Source of the DNA: Clostridia bacterium
Lineage (GTDB): Bacteria; Bacillota; Clostridia; CAKSNL01; HGM11501
NCBI GenBank assembly: GCA_017390225.1
Contig: JAFPCL010000054.1
Coordinates: 1-31,327, forward strand
Length of the DNA stretch: 31,327 bases
Reading direction: 5' to 3'
Part shown: positions 22,999-31,311 of the stretch, piece after piece
How positions within the stretch are numbered: the first letter of the stretch is position 1
Layout of the letters: each line of letters begins with the position of its first letter
The notes under the pieces: model-generated
What the model was told of the DNA's origin: nothing
The model's database searches: none
What the model saw: only the letters and a program-made list of their open reading frames with translations
Made by a program: the position numbers and the translations under genes

Positions 22999-24066
22999 AT
23001 GGCAGAAAAGGTCCTGATGAAAGGAAACGAGGCATTGGCAGAAGCTGCTATCATGGCAGGATGCCGTCATTATTTGGGTTACCCCATCACACCGCAGACG
23101 GAAGTTGCCGCTTACATGGCAAAACGTATGCCTCAGATTGACGGTGTGTTTTTACAGGCGGAAAGTGAAATTGCCGCTATCAATATGGTTATCGGCGTTG
23201 CCTCTACAGGCAAGCGTGTTATGACCTCCAGCTCCAGCCCCGGTATTGCACTGAAGAGCGAAGGTCTGTCCTATCTTGCCGGTTGCAACCTTCCGGCACT
23301 GGTCGTCAACGTACAGCGCGGTGGCCCCGGTCTTGGTGGTATTCAGCCCTCCCAGTCCGACTATTTCCAGGCAACCAAGAGTGCAGGTCACGGTGACTTC
23401 CGTATGCTGGTTTTAGCCCCCGCTTCCGTGCAGGAAATGGTGGATATGACCATTACCGGCTTTGAGCTGGCAGATAAGTATCGCATGACTTCCATGATTT
23501 TGGCTGACGGTACTATGGGTCAGATGATGGAGCCTGTTGTGCTGGACACCAAGGAAATCAAGACTTTCGATAAGCCCTGGGCAGCCAACGGCACCGACGG
23601 AAAACGTCCCCACAACATCATCAACTCTCTGTGCTTGGAAGCCAAGGAGCTGGAAGAGTGGAACATCGAAAGATACAAAATGTACAGCGAAATTGAAGAA
23701 AACGAAGTTCGCTACGAAGAATATATGATGGAAGATGCAGAAATCTGCATCGTGGCTTTCGGTGTTGCCGCCCGTGTATCCCGCAATGCCATCCAGGCCG
23801 CAAGAGCCAAGGGTATCAAGGTCGGCATGATTCGTCCCATCACCCTGTGGCCCTTCCCCAAAAAGCCGCTTTTGGCTGCTGCAGATAAAGTTAAAGCATT
23901 TGTATCCGTTGAGCTTTCCATGGGTCAGATGATTGAAGATGTCGAGCTCGCTATTCGCTGCAAGAAACCGGTGCTTCTGGCAAACCGTGTCGGCGGCATT
24001 ATCCCGAGTCCCGAAGAAGTGTTGGCAAAGATTGAAGAAGCCGATAAGATGGGAGGAAACAACTAA
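22999..24066 (+). CDS. vorB: 2-oxoacid:ferredoxin oxidoreductase, alpha subunit (VorB-like)
   Basis: A 355-residue subunit starting MAEKVLMKGNEA, with AAGGAAGG upstream; the in-frame start at 22927 lies inside the ferredoxin gene and is rejected. GNEALAEAAIMAGCRHYLGYPITPQTEVAAYMA is the signature N-terminus of the pyruvate/2-oxoacid oxidoreductase alpha domain, followed by FLQAESEIAAINMVIG and RVMTSSSSPGIALKSEG. The C-terminal transketolase-like domain has AFGVAARV and VGMIRPITLWPFP. It forms the core enzyme with the beta subunit and converts a branched-chain, aromatic or other 2-oxoacid plus CoA into acyl-CoA and CO2, or the reverse. The exact substrate cannot be read from sequence alone. 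Its stop overlaps the next start by one base. Confidence 0.93.
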   Translation: MAEKVLMKGNEALAEAAIMAGCRHYLGYPITPQTEVAAYMAKRMPQIDGVFLQAESEIAAINMVIGVASTGKRVMTSSSSPGIALKSEGLSYLAGCNLPALVVNVQRGGPGLGGIQPSQSDYFQATKSAGHGDFRMLVLAPASVQEMVDMTITGFELADKYRMTSMILADGTMGQMMEPVVLDTKEIKTFDKPWAANGTDGKRPHNIINSLCLEAKELEEWNIERYKMYSEIEENEVRYEEYMMEDAEICIVAFGVAARVSRNAIQAARAKGIKVGMIRPITLWPFPKKPLLAAADKVKAFVSVELSMGQMIEDVELAIRCKKPVLLANRVGGIIPSPEEVLAKIEEADKMGGNN

Positions 24067-24821
24067 TGAGTATCGTTTTTGAAAAACCCAAAGCATTGAC
24101 GGATGCACAGCTGCACTATTGCCCCGGTTGCACCCATGGTATTATCCATCGCTTAGTGGCAGAATGTCTGGAAGAATTGGGCGTTACGGGCAAGACCATC
24201 GGTGTTGCTCCTGTCGGATGCTCCGTTTTTGCCTATAACTATTTTAACTGTGATATGATTCAGGCGGCACACGGTCGTGCACCGGCTGTAGCAACAGGTG
24301 TAAAGCGCGCTCTGCCCGATCATGTGGTATTCACCTACCAGGGCGACGGTGACCTTGCCGCTATCGGTACGGCAGAAACCGTGCACTCCGCCGCACGTGG
24401 TGAAAACATCACCGTTATTTTCGTTAACAATGCCATTTACGGTATGACCGGCGGTCAGATGGCACCCACTTCTTTGCCCGGTCAGGTTACCCAGACTTCT
24501 CCCTACGGCAGAGATGTTGAAAAGGTCGGCTATCCCCTGCGCGTTTGCGAGCTTCTGTCCAACGTGGATGGCGCCGGCTATTTGGAACGTGTTGCCGTCA
24601 ACAATGTAAAGAATATCAAAAATGCCAAAAAGGCAATTATGAAGGGCTTCAAGAATCAGATTGAAGGCAAAGGCTTCTCTTTGATTGAAGTTTTATCCAC
24701 CTGCCCCACCAACTGGGGTATGACGCCCGAACGTGCCCTTCAGTGGGTCGATGAGGCGATGATTCCCTACTATCCGTTGGGTGTTTACAAGGATAAATAT
24801 GCAGACAAGGAGGGCGAATAA
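24066..24821 (+). CDS. 2-oxoacid:ferredoxin oxidoreductase, beta (thiamine diphosphate) subunit
   Basis: A 251-residue subunit that binds thiamine diphosphate. HYCPGCTHGIIHRL near residue 17 and GVAPVGCSVFAYNYF are typical of the KorB/VorA group. The cofactor motif GDGD (in YQGDGDLAAIGTAE) followed by NNAIYGMTGGQMAPTS is intact. CPGC and one later cysteine are conserved positions in this family. It is fused to no other domain, so the enzyme is the four-subunit type. The ATG shares a base with the preceding TAA. Confidence 0.94.
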   Translation: MSIVFEKPKALTDAQLHYCPGCTHGIIHRLVAECLEELGVTGKTIGVAPVGCSVFAYNYFNCDMIQAAHGRAPAVATGVKRALPDHVVFTYQGDGDLAAIGTAETVHSAARGENITVIFVNNAIYGMTGGQMAPTSLPGQVTQTSPYGRDVEKVGYPLRVCELLSNVDGAGYLERVAVNNVKNIKNAKKAIMKGFKNQIEGKGFSLIEVLSTCPTNWGMTPERALQWVDEAMIPYYPLGVYKDKYADKEGE

Positions 24822-24822
24822 G

Positions 24823-25356
24823 ATGCATGAGATTTTAATCGCAGGCTTTGGCGGACAAGGTATTTTGTTTGCCGGTAAATTTTTAGCTTATGAAGCACTG
24901 TTAGAGGATAAGCAGGTTAGCTGGCTTCCCTCCTACGGCCCGGAAATGCGTGGCGGTACGGCAAACTGCAGTATCACGATTTCCGATGAACCCATCGGTT
25001 CTCCCATCGTTTCCAAGCCCACCGTGCTGGTTGCCATGAACGGTCCCTCTTTGGATAAATACGAAAGCGAAGTGAAGCCCGGCGGCTATATCTTCGTGGA
25101 CAGCTCTTTGATTTCCAGAAAAGTCACTCGCACCGATGTGAATGTGTTCTACATTCCCGCAACACAGCTGGCTTCCGACAATGAAATGGGCGGTCTTGCC
25201 AACATGATTATTCTGGGTAAGGTCATCAAAGAAGCAAACGTTATTCCCTTTGAAAATGTTCCTCGTGCCATGGGCAAGGTTGTTTCTGCAAAGAAGCAAG
25301 CCCTTCTGGACAAGAACATCAAGGCTGTGGAAATCGGCTACACCTACGCAGAATAA
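24823..25356 (+). CDS. 2-oxoacid:ferredoxin oxidoreductase, gamma subunit
   Basis: A 177-residue subunit starting MHEILIAGFGGQGILFAGKF, with GGAGGG at 8 nt; a longer in-frame start at 24781 lies within the beta gene. AGFGGQG is the glycine motif of the KorC/VorC family, followed by SWLPSYGPEMRGGTANCSITIS, also characteristic. It completes the enzyme with the alpha, beta and ferredoxin subunits. A 15-nt gap separates it from the HTH-cupin gene. Confidence 0.93.
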   Translation: MHEILIAGFGGQGILFAGKFLAYEALLEDKQVSWLPSYGPEMRGGTANCSITISDEPIGSPIVSKPTVLVAMNGPSLDKYESEVKPGGYIFVDSSLISRKVTRTDVNVFYIPATQLASDNEMGGLANMIILGKVIKEANVIPFENVPRAMGKVVSAKKQALLDKNIKAVEIGYTYAE

Positions 25357-25371
25357 AAGGAGGCGGCTTCC

Positions 25372-25923
25372 TTGACAGATCAGATTAAAGAAATCGGTAT
25401 GCGCCTCATGGTCATGCGTGAGATTGCTGAAATCTCCGTGGAAACCATGGCAGAAAAAACAGGCGTGTCCGTTCAAGAATATTTGGCTTTTGAAAAAGGT
25501 GAAAAAGACTGTTCCATCAGCTTTTTATACAATGCCGCCAAAATTTTCGGCATTGATGTGATGGATCTGATGAGCGGCGATTCTCCCAAGCTTTCCGTCT
25601 GCACCGTTGTCAGAAACGGTGAAGGCTACGATGTGAAGAGAAACGAAGCTTATCAGTATAAGCATCTGGCATTTACCTTTTCCAAAAAGAATTTAGAACC
25701 GTTTTTGGTGACGGTTGCTCCCTCGGATAAAACGCCGGAGCTCAACAGCCACGACGGTCAGGAATTCAACTATATCTTAAAGGGTGCCATGGAATTTTAC
25801 ATTGACGACAGAAAGTATGTTTTGGAAAAGGGCGACAGTGTTTATTTCGATTCCAATCACCCCCACGCCATGCGTGCTATCGGCGATGAACCGATGCAGT
25901 TCTTAGCAATGGTCATTAAATAA
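25372..25923 (+). CDS. HTH (XRE)-cupin transcriptional regulator
   Basis: A 183-residue regulator starting with TTG, 8 nt after AAAGGAGG. Residues about 8-65 are an XRE-type helix-turn-helix (RLMVMREIAEISVETMAEKTGVSVQEYLAFEKGE). Residues about 105-183 form a small cupin with HDGQEFNYILKGAMEFYIDDRKYVLEKGDSVYFDSNHPHAMRAI; the two cupin motifs keep His and Glu of HDGQE and the His pair in NHPH. This class senses a small organic molecule through the cupin and often controls its own metabolic operon, so it probably regulates the oxidoreductase and acyl-CoA synthetase genes around it. Confidence 0.9.
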   Translation: MTDQIKEIGMRLMVMREIAEISVETMAEKTGVSVQEYLAFEKGEKDCSISFLYNAAKIFGIDVMDLMSGDSPKLSVCTVVRNGEGYDVKRNEAYQYKHLAFTFSKKNLEPFLVTVAPSDKTPELNSHDGQEFNYILKGAMEFYIDDRKYVLEKGDSVYFDSNHPHAMRAIGDEPMQFLAMVIK

Positions 25924-25938
25924 CAGGAGGTCGGTCGG

Positions 25939-27636
25939 ATGCCGATTTATGAGAAATTTATAGGCAGACACAGGGACAGCTTTTCTTCCCTTGCAGATAT
26001 GCAAGAAAATTTTAAAATCACCTGGCCCGAAGATTTCAACTTTGCCTATGATGTTATGGATGTGCTCGGAACGGAAAAGCCGGACAAGCTTGCGCTTGTC
26101 TATGTTTCCGATGATGAGCAGGAAAAAAGATTTACTTTCAGCGATGTGATGCGCTATTCCAACAAGGCCGCCAATTATTTGACTTCACTGGGCGTGAAAA
26201 AGGGCGACCGTGTGCTGTTGGTTTTAAAGCGTAGCTACTGGTTTTGGTTCATCATGCTGGCACTTCACAAAATCGGTGCCGTTGCCGTGCAGGCAACCCA
26301 TCAGCTGATGGTGAAGGATTATGTGTATCGTTGTAATCGAGCAGGGATGAGCGTTGCCATCATTACGGGTGACAACGATTGTACCGAACGCTTTGATGAA
26401 GGCGAAGGACAGTATGAAACCATTCGTTTAAAGCTGGTGACAAAGCATAAAAACGTACCCGGCTGGCTGGATATCGAAAAAGGCATTGAAGAAGCGTCTG
26501 ACGTGTGGGTGCGTCCCACGGGAGAAGCGGCAACGAAGGCAACGGATATGATGTTTATTGCCTTTTCTTCGGGCACGACAGGCTATCCTAAAATGATTTT
26601 GCATGACCACACCTATCCCTTAGGTCATATCGGCACGGGCATTTTCTGGCATCGTGTGGTGGATGGGGGACTCCATTTCACCGTTTCCGATACCGGCTGG
26701 ATGAAATCCATGTGGGGCAAATTCTACGGACAGTGGATGGGCGAAACGGCGCATTTTGTCTATGATTTTGAAAAATTCAGCGGCGAAAATATTTTGCGTA
26801 TGTTGGATAAATATAAGATTACGACTTTTTGTGTGCCGCCCACAATGTACCGCATGATGCTTCAATGCGATGTGAAGAAGTATGATTTGTCTTCTATCGT
26901 GCATTGCTGTACCGCAGGTGAGGCCCTCAATGCCGATATTTACAACACATGGAAAGAAGCCACCGGTCTTTCGATTTATGAAGGCTTCGGTCAAAGCGAA
27001 ACTTCGGTCTGTATTGCAACCCTTTATCCCTTCGACGAGCCTGTGCCCGGCGCTATCGGTAAGCCTGTGCCCGGCTACGATATTTGCCTTTTAGACGAAG
27101 ACGGAGAACCCTGCGCCGCAGGTGTCACGGGTGAAATCTGTATTCGCGGTTATTTCGATGGCGACCGTCCTCGCGGTTTGTTCTATAACTACAATGAGAG
27201 TTTAGAGGACACCCAAAAGGCATGGCATGACGGTTTTTATCACACCGGCGACACGGCATACACCGATGAACGTGGCTTGATTCACTATGTCGGCAGAAAT
27301 GATGACGTCATCAAGTCCTCCGGTTACAGAATCGGACCTTTTGAAATCGAAAGCGTGCTTTTGGAGCATCCGGCTGTTTTAGAAACAGCGGTCACGGGTG
27401 TGCCCGATCCGGTGCGTGGGCATATCGTTAAAGCAACGGTCGTTTTGCGCCCTGAATGGACGCCGTCGGATGCTTTGGTGAAAGAACTGCAAGACTATGT
27501 CAAGAAGAACACGGCACCTTATAAATATCCTCGTATTATTGAATTCGTGGATTCCCTGCCGCGTACCTTCAGCGGTAAAGTCCGCCGTGTGGAAATTCGC
27601 CAGCGCGATCAGGAGCGTCTGGAGAAAAAAGACTGA
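25939..27636 (+). CDS. AMP-forming acyl-CoA synthetase (medium-chain/acetyl-CoA-synthetase-like)
   Basis: A 565-residue ligase with AGGAGGT 8 nt before ATG. Motifs are the P-loop AFSSGTTGYPKM (208-219), YEGFGQSETS, YHTGDTAYTDE, RNDDVIKSSGYRIGPFEIE and the catalytic Lys547 in FSGKVRRVEIR. Sequence style (TWPEDFNFAYDVMD, LHKIGAVAVQATHQL) matches the medium-chain acyl-CoA synthetase group that is common next to such oxidoreductase operons. It converts an organic acid plus ATP and CoA to acyl-CoA, AMP and pyrophosphate. Together with the oxidoreductase it can shuttle between free acid, acyl-CoA and 2-oxoacid. Last gene of the operon. Confidence 0.93.
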   Translation: MPIYEKFIGRHRDSFSSLADMQENFKITWPEDFNFAYDVMDVLGTEKPDKLALVYVSDDEQEKRFTFSDVMRYSNKAANYLTSLGVKKGDRVLLVLKRSYWFWFIMLALHKIGAVAVQATHQLMVKDYVYRCNRAGMSVAIITGDNDCTERFDEGEGQYETIRLKLVTKHKNVPGWLDIEKGIEEASDVWVRPTGEAATKATDMMFIAFSSGTTGYPKMILHDHTYPLGHIGTGIFWHRVVDGGLHFTVSDTGWMKSMWGKFYGQWMGETAHFVYDFEKFSGENILRMLDKYKITTFCVPPTMYRMMLQCDVKKYDLSSIVHCCTAGEALNADIYNTWKEATGLSIYEGFGQSETSVCIATLYPFDEPVPGAIGKPVPGYDICLLDEDGEPCAAGVTGEICIRGYFDGDRPRGLFYNYNESLEDTQKAWHDGFYHTGDTAYTDERGLIHYVGRNDDVIKSSGYRIGPFEIESVLLEHPAVLETAVTGVPDPVRGHIVKATVVLRPEWTPSDALVKELQDYVKKNTAPYKYPRIIEFVDSLPRTFSGKVRRVEIRQRDQERLEKKD

Positions 27637-27646
27637 AAATAAAAGC

Positions 27647-27675
27647 CGGAGGCTGTCGGATTTTGGCAGCCTCCG
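27647..27675 (+). terminator. Probable terminator of the oxidoreductase operon
   Basis: CGGAGGCTG (27647-27655) pairs with CAGCCTCCG (27667-27675), with A/T flanks that can pair partly. No strong U-tract follows (CTTGCTATTATAA), so termination may be imperfect or factor-assisted. Confidence 0.6.
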
Positions 27676-27716
27676 CTTGCTATTATAAACACAATGTAAA
27701 TAACGCATGTTTTCTC

Positions 27717-27744
27717 TTGCTTTTTTTTATAAAAGCGGTATAAT
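27717..27744 (+). promoter_or_regulatory. Promoter of the CXXC/polyferredoxin/TlpA operon
   Basis: TTGCTT (27717-27722), a 16-nt spacer and TATAAT (27739-27744), about 35 nt before the CXXC peptide start. Confidence 0.65.
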
Positions 27745-27778
27745 AGAGTCGTGAATAAAAAGGAAAGGCAGGAGTCAA

Positions 27779-27922
27779 ATGAAAAAACGAAAAACAGTGG
27801 TGTTTTTTGTTCTGTTATTACTGGGTGTTGTCTTTTTGACGTATGGTATTGCCGAAGGTGGCTATACAGCCACACTCCAAAAGGCAAAATATATATGTTT
27901 GGAGTGTATCGGTATTGGGTAA
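27779..27922 (+). CDS. CD1871A-type small CXXC membrane peptide
   Basis: A 47-residue peptide starting MKKRKTVVFFVLLLLG, with GGAG upstream. It has a positively charged start, one transmembrane helix (about 7-24) and a conserved tail ending AKYICLECIGIG, with Cys40 and Cys43 as a CXXC pair. This is the pattern of the CD1871A family of clostridial CXXC proteins, which sit next to a NapH-like polyferredoxin and a TlpA-like thioredoxin, as here. The positive-inside rule places the CXXC pair on the outer face of the membrane, where TlpA works. The next gene starts inside its last codons. Function is not established for the family; a redox partner role is inferred. Confidence 0.85.
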   Translation: MKKRKTVVFFVLLLLGVVFLTYGIAEGGYTATLQKAKYICLECIGIG

Positions 27923-28769
27923 ACATAACTTAAAACGGAGATTTATTCAGCTTTTTTGTGCGGCACTTTATAATGCCAACCTGGAAGGCTTTAAAGAACG
28001 AACCATCTATAAAGGCGATGGCAAAGGCGTTTGTGTGCCCGGTCTGCATTGCTATTCTTGCCCCGGTGCAGTTGGTGCATGCCCCATTGGATCACTGCAA
28101 AATGCCATTTCTTCCAAATCTCCCGGGATGCTTTTTTATGTGCTCGGTTCGCTTTTGCTGTTCGGTGTGTTTTTAGGGCGGATGGTATGCGGATATTTAT
28201 GTCCTTTCGGGTTGTTGCAGGAGCTTCTTCATAAAATTCCTTCACCCAAGCTGAAAAAAAGCCGTGTTACAAAAGCACTGAGTAAAGTCAAGTATGTGGT
28301 TTTAGCAGGGCTCGTGATTTTATTGCCGCTTGTGCTGTCGATTAAAAACGGCGTGTCAGTGCCAAGCTTTTGTAAATATTTGTGCCCTGTGGGCACGATG
28401 GAAGGTGGGCTCAGCTTTGCTGTCGGCGGTGGGTCGTTTGCAGAGCAAACCGGTGTGCTGTTTGGGGTGAAGCTTGGAATTCTTGCAGTTATTGTTATCG
28501 GAGCGGTGTTCATCTACCGCATATTCTGCCGATTTTTATGCCCCTTGGGTGCGCTATATGCCCTATTTAACCGATATTCCCTGTTTGGGGTGGTCACGGA
28601 TCAAACCGTGTGCACTGCATGTGGGAAATGCAGGGCTGTGTGCAAGGAGGATATTCATTTGCCCGGCGATCATGAATGTATCGCTTGTGGCGATTGTATT
28701 CGCCACTGTCCTGTAAATGCAATTCGAAGAAAGAACCCTTTTGTAAAAAGAAAGGATGATAAAAAATGA
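27915..28769 (+). CDS. NapH-like membrane polyferredoxin
   Basis: A 284-residue membrane Fe-S protein. I assign TTG 27915 as start, 10 nt after GGAG and overlapping the CXXC peptide end by 8 nt; the longer frame from 27843 runs out of frame through the CXXC peptide and is rejected. Membrane helices lie near 72-95, 124-143 and 184-202. CGYLCPFG, CKYLCPVG and CRFLCPLG are the CxxxCP motifs of NapH/CcoG relatives; an early CYSCPGAVGACPIG lies near residue 46. The C-terminus binds two [4Fe-4S] clusters (CTACGKCRAVC, 233-243, and CIACGDCIRHCP, 255-266). It probably moves electrons from a cytoplasmic donor to the outer side, where TlpA and the CXXC peptide lie (inference). Confidence 0.9.
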   Translation: MGKHNLKRRFIQLFCAALYNANLEGFKERTIYKGDGKGVCVPGLHCYSCPGAVGACPIGSLQNAISSKSPGMLFYVLGSLLLFGVFLGRMVCGYLCPFGLLQELLHKIPSPKLKKSRVTKALSKVKYVVLAGLVILLPLVLSIKNGVSVPSFCKYLCPVGTMEGGLSFAVGGGSFAEQTGVLFGVKLGILAVIVIGAVFIYRIFCRFLCPLGALYALFNRYSLFGVVTDQTVCTACGKCRAVCKEDIHLPGDHECIACGDCIRHCPVNAIRRKNPFVKRKDDKK

Positions 28770-29338
28770 AAAAACTGTTGATTTTGGTGGTTATCCTGGG
28801 ACTTCTGGTCGGATGCGGCGAAAAAAAGCCGACGTCTACCCCTGCAAATCCCGAAGAACTGGAAGCGATTGTAGACGCACAGGAAAAAACCGAAACGGAA
28901 GCTAAAGAGGAGAACACTGCGCCGAACTTCACGCTCACAACCATTTCGGGCGATAGCTTCACGCTCACCCAAAAGCGCGGCACGGTGGTGCTTCTTAATT
29001 TCTGGGCAACCTGGTGTGCGCCTTGTGTGCGTGAAATGCCTGCATTTTCGGAGCTTTCGAAAAAATACGGGGATGATTTGACCATTCTCTGTGTGAATCT
29101 CGGAGAAGATATGCAGACGGTGCAAAGCTTTGCTGAGGAAAACGGATTTTCTTTCCCCATTGCCGTAGATGCCGATGGGACAGTTGCAAATCTCTACCCC
29201 ACCGACGGCATTCCCTATACTGTAATTATTGACAAGGAAGGTAAAATTGCCAAAACCCATGTGGGTGCAGGTGCACCGGAAGAAATGGTGAAAGTCTACG
29301 GCGCAGATATCGAAAGCTTATTGGGAGACACCGAATGA
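28766..29338 (+). CDS. TlpA/ResA-like thioredoxin lipoprotein
   Basis: A 190-residue lipoprotein with lipobox LVGC (Cys17), so it faces outward. A charged linker (about 25-50) leads to a thioredoxin fold: PNFTLTTISGDSFTL, VVLLNFWATWCAPCVREMP with the redox pair Cys84/Cys87, and the cis-proline in GIPYTVIIDKEG. Length and motifs match TlpA/ResA proteins that reduce extracytoplasmic disulfides. The ATG overlaps the polyferredoxin stop (ATGA), and its stop overlaps the YitT-like start the same way. The polyferredoxin and CXXC peptide are likely its electron source. Confidence 0.92.
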   Translation: MKKLLILVVILGLLVGCGEKKPTSTPANPEELEAIVDAQEKTETEAKEENTAPNFTLTTISGDSFTLTQKRGTVVLLNFWATWCAPCVREMPAFSELSKKYGDDLTILCVNLGEDMQTVQSFAEENGFSFPIAVDADGTVANLYPTDGIPYTVIIDKEGKIAKTHVGAGAPEEMVKVYGADIESLLGDTE

Positions 29339-30162
29339 AAAAATTTTGGAGTATAACGCTTGCATCGATTCTTTTGGCAGTGGGCGTTTATGTGTTCCGC
29401 TTTCCCAACGGCTTCTCTTTTGGTGGTGTTTCGGGTCTTGCGGTTGTTTTAGCTAAAATCATGCCGCTATCTGCCGCAACCTTGAATTTGGTTATCAATA
29501 TTTTGCTTTTGATTGTAGGCATTGTGTTTTTGGGAAAGAATTTTGCCACACGTTCTGTGTATGCCACAGTTCTGTTTACGGTGGCAATTTCCGTGATGGA
29601 AAAGCTGTTTCCCATGGATGCGCCTTTAACACAAGAGCCCATGCTGGAGCTTGTGTTTGCGATTGCATTGCCGGCGGTGGCATCTGCTGTGCTGTTTCAC
29701 TATGATGCCTGCTCCGGCGGCACCGATGTGGTGGCACTTTTGTTGCAGAAATATTCAAAAGTACCCATTGGAACGGCACTTCTTTTTGCCGACAGCCTGA
29801 TTGCTGTTTCTGCGTTCTTTGTGTACGGTGTGGAAACGGGGCTGTATTCTATGGTTGGACTTTTGGCAAAATCTCTGGTGATTGATGATGTGATTGAAAG
29901 CATCCGCACCAGTAAATATTTCACGGTGGTGTGCCGCAATCCCAAACCCATTGTCAAATATATTACCGAAGATTTAGACTGCGGCGCAACGATATATAAA
30001 GCAGAGGGTGCCTACACCCACGAAGAAAAAACGGTGATTTTAACGGCGATGCGCCGCCCGAAAGCCTCCAAGCTTCGGGATTTCATCCGAAAAACAGAAC
30101 CGGATGCCTTTATGATGATTGCAAAAACCAGCGAAATCGTCGGCAAAGGCTTTTTAGAATAG
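29335..30162 (+). CDS. YitT family membrane protein
   Basis: A 275-residue protein with about five to six membrane helices (1 to about 165), including FPNGFSFGGVSGLAVVLAKI and the conserved DACSGGTDVVALLLQKYSKVPIG. A cytoplasmic DUF2179 domain (about 190-275) follows, with KYFTVVCRNPKPIVKYITEDLDCGATIYKAEG and the PDAFMMIAKTSEIVGKGF end. These are the hallmarks of YitT/YqfU proteins, whose transport role is unknown. ATGA overlap with the TlpA-like gene suggests coupled translation. Confidence 0.92.
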   Translation: MKKFWSITLASILLAVGVYVFRFPNGFSFGGVSGLAVVLAKIMPLSAATLNLVINILLLIVGIVFLGKNFATRSVYATVLFTVAISVMEKLFPMDAPLTQEPMLELVFAIALPAVASAVLFHYDACSGGTDVVALLLQKYSKVPIGTALLFADSLIAVSAFFVYGVETGLYSMVGLLAKSLVIDDVIESIRTSKYFTVVCRNPKPIVKYITEDLDCGATIYKAEGAYTHEEKTVILTAMRRPKASKLRDFIRKTEPDAFMMIAKTSEIVGKGFLE

Positions 30163-30173
30163 GAGTGTAGAAG

Positions 30174-31016
30174 ATGTCATTGTTTCAGCCCAATTATGAA
30201 GCCGAAGGCCCGGGCGTGCCCAAGGACGAGCCGAGAAAGCCGGGCATCACACGGTTTTTTATCTTGTGGAAGCGTAAATTCTGGAATATCGTTTCCGCCA
30301 ATATGTGCTATATTTTATTCTCTATTCCGGCATTTGCCGTGAACTGGCTGATTGGATTTTATTTGATCTGCTTTATGTATCAGAAAGAAGAAGCAGTGCC
30401 TGCCGGTGCATGGCTGTCTATCATCAGCTTTGCCCTCACCCTCACGGTATTCACAGGCTCGGGGCCTGCTTCCATGGGCATGAACTATATTTTGAGAAAT
30501 TATGCCCGGGAAAAAAATTCCTGGGTATGGAGCGATTTCCGTGAAAAATGGAAAGAGAATTTTAAGCAAGGCATGCTTGTGTATATCGTGAATATGTTGG
30601 TGCTTGCCATCTGCCTGTTCGGGATTTTATTCTATAGTGTCAACGGACAGAGCTTTGTGTTCACAATCGGCAAATGGGTGCTGATTTTCTGCCTTGCCAT
30701 TGCCGCCATGATGCAACCCTTTATCAATATGATTGTGGTTTCCTTTGATATGCCGCTTAAAAAGATCTATAAAAATGCGTTCCTACTGTTTCTCATCAAG
30801 CTTCCGCAGAATCTGGCGGTATTTGTCGTAGGAAGTGCGATTGCCATCGGCATCGGGATGCTGTCCTCCGTATACGCATTTTCCGCTTTCGGCACGCTCA
30901 CCACGGTTCTGATTTTCTTATTTATGTTCTCCTTGCCTCATTTTATGTGGGATATCAATGCTTTTTCCGTTATGGAAAAATATATGATTAAAGATGACGA
31001 GGAAAATGGTGATTAA
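30174..31016 (+). CDS. YesL family (DUF624) membrane protein
   Basis: A 280-residue protein with about six membrane helices, beginning 11 nt after YitT with a GGAGTG site. A polar N-terminus leads to FILWKRKFWNIVSANMCYILFSIPAF, then TGSGPASMGMNYILRNYAREKNSWVWSDF, the most conserved part of the family. YesL-like proteins occur near sugar-uptake or carbohydrate genes in other Firmicutes, but no such neighbour is present here. Function unknown. The tail (MIKDDEENGD) is acidic. Confidence 0.88.
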   Translation: MSLFQPNYEAEGPGVPKDEPRKPGITRFFILWKRKFWNIVSANMCYILFSIPAFAVNWLIGFYLICFMYQKEEAVPAGAWLSIISFALTLTVFTGSGPASMGMNYILRNYAREKNSWVWSDFREKWKENFKQGMLVYIVNMLVLAICLFGILFYSVNGQSFVFTIGKWVLIFCLAIAAMMQPFINMIVVSFDMPLKKIYKNAFLLFLIKLPQNLAVFVVGSAIAIGIGMLSSVYAFSAFGTLTTVLIFLFMFSLPHFMWDINAFSVMEKYMIKDDEENGD

Positions 31017-31057
31017 ACAAGGTAGGTTTTGCGTATACTGAAATAGAGGTGATACGC

Positions 31058-31180
31058 ATGCGCTATTTTGTTGACGAACCCGATGAAAACGGCGAGGTTC
31101 TTCCCCATGCCGTCAAAGAAGTGCCGCAGGAAGAACCGGAACAAAGGGAAACGGCACAAAAAGAGATGAAAAAAGAATAA
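31058..31180 (+). CDS. Small acidic ORF of unknown function
   Basis: A 40-residue frame starting MRYFVDEPDENGEVLPHAVK, with AGAGGTGAT upstream at good distance and a TAA at 31178. The product is rich in Glu, Lys and Gln and is probably disordered. No family recognised. It follows YesL by 41 nt and may be a stand-alone small gene or a random frame; the good ribosome site is the only support. Confidence 0.45.
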   Translation: MRYFVDEPDENGEVLPHAVKEVPQEEPEQRETAQKEMKKE

Positions 31181-31286
31181 AAAAAGAAGGGGATGTAAAA
31201 AAAGGCACGGACCGTTTCATGGCAGAAATAAAGCATTTATTCGCTTTATAAAACAATTATTTATCTAAAAAATATTGTTTTTGGTA

Positions 31287-31311
31287 GAAATCCGCATTTT
31301 TTGCGGATTTC
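31287..31311. terminator. Stem-loop, probable terminator
   Basis: GAAATCCGC (31287-31295) pairs with GCGGATTTC (31303-31311) around ATTTTTT. A short T-rich stretch follows on the plus strand. The 106 nt between this hairpin and the small acidic ORF show no gene or other recognisable signal. Confidence 0.6.

Noticed and set aside
23413..24108. Minus-strand frame within the oxidoreductase alpha gene
   Set aside because: No motif, no promoter, and it opposes a gene with strong family signatures.
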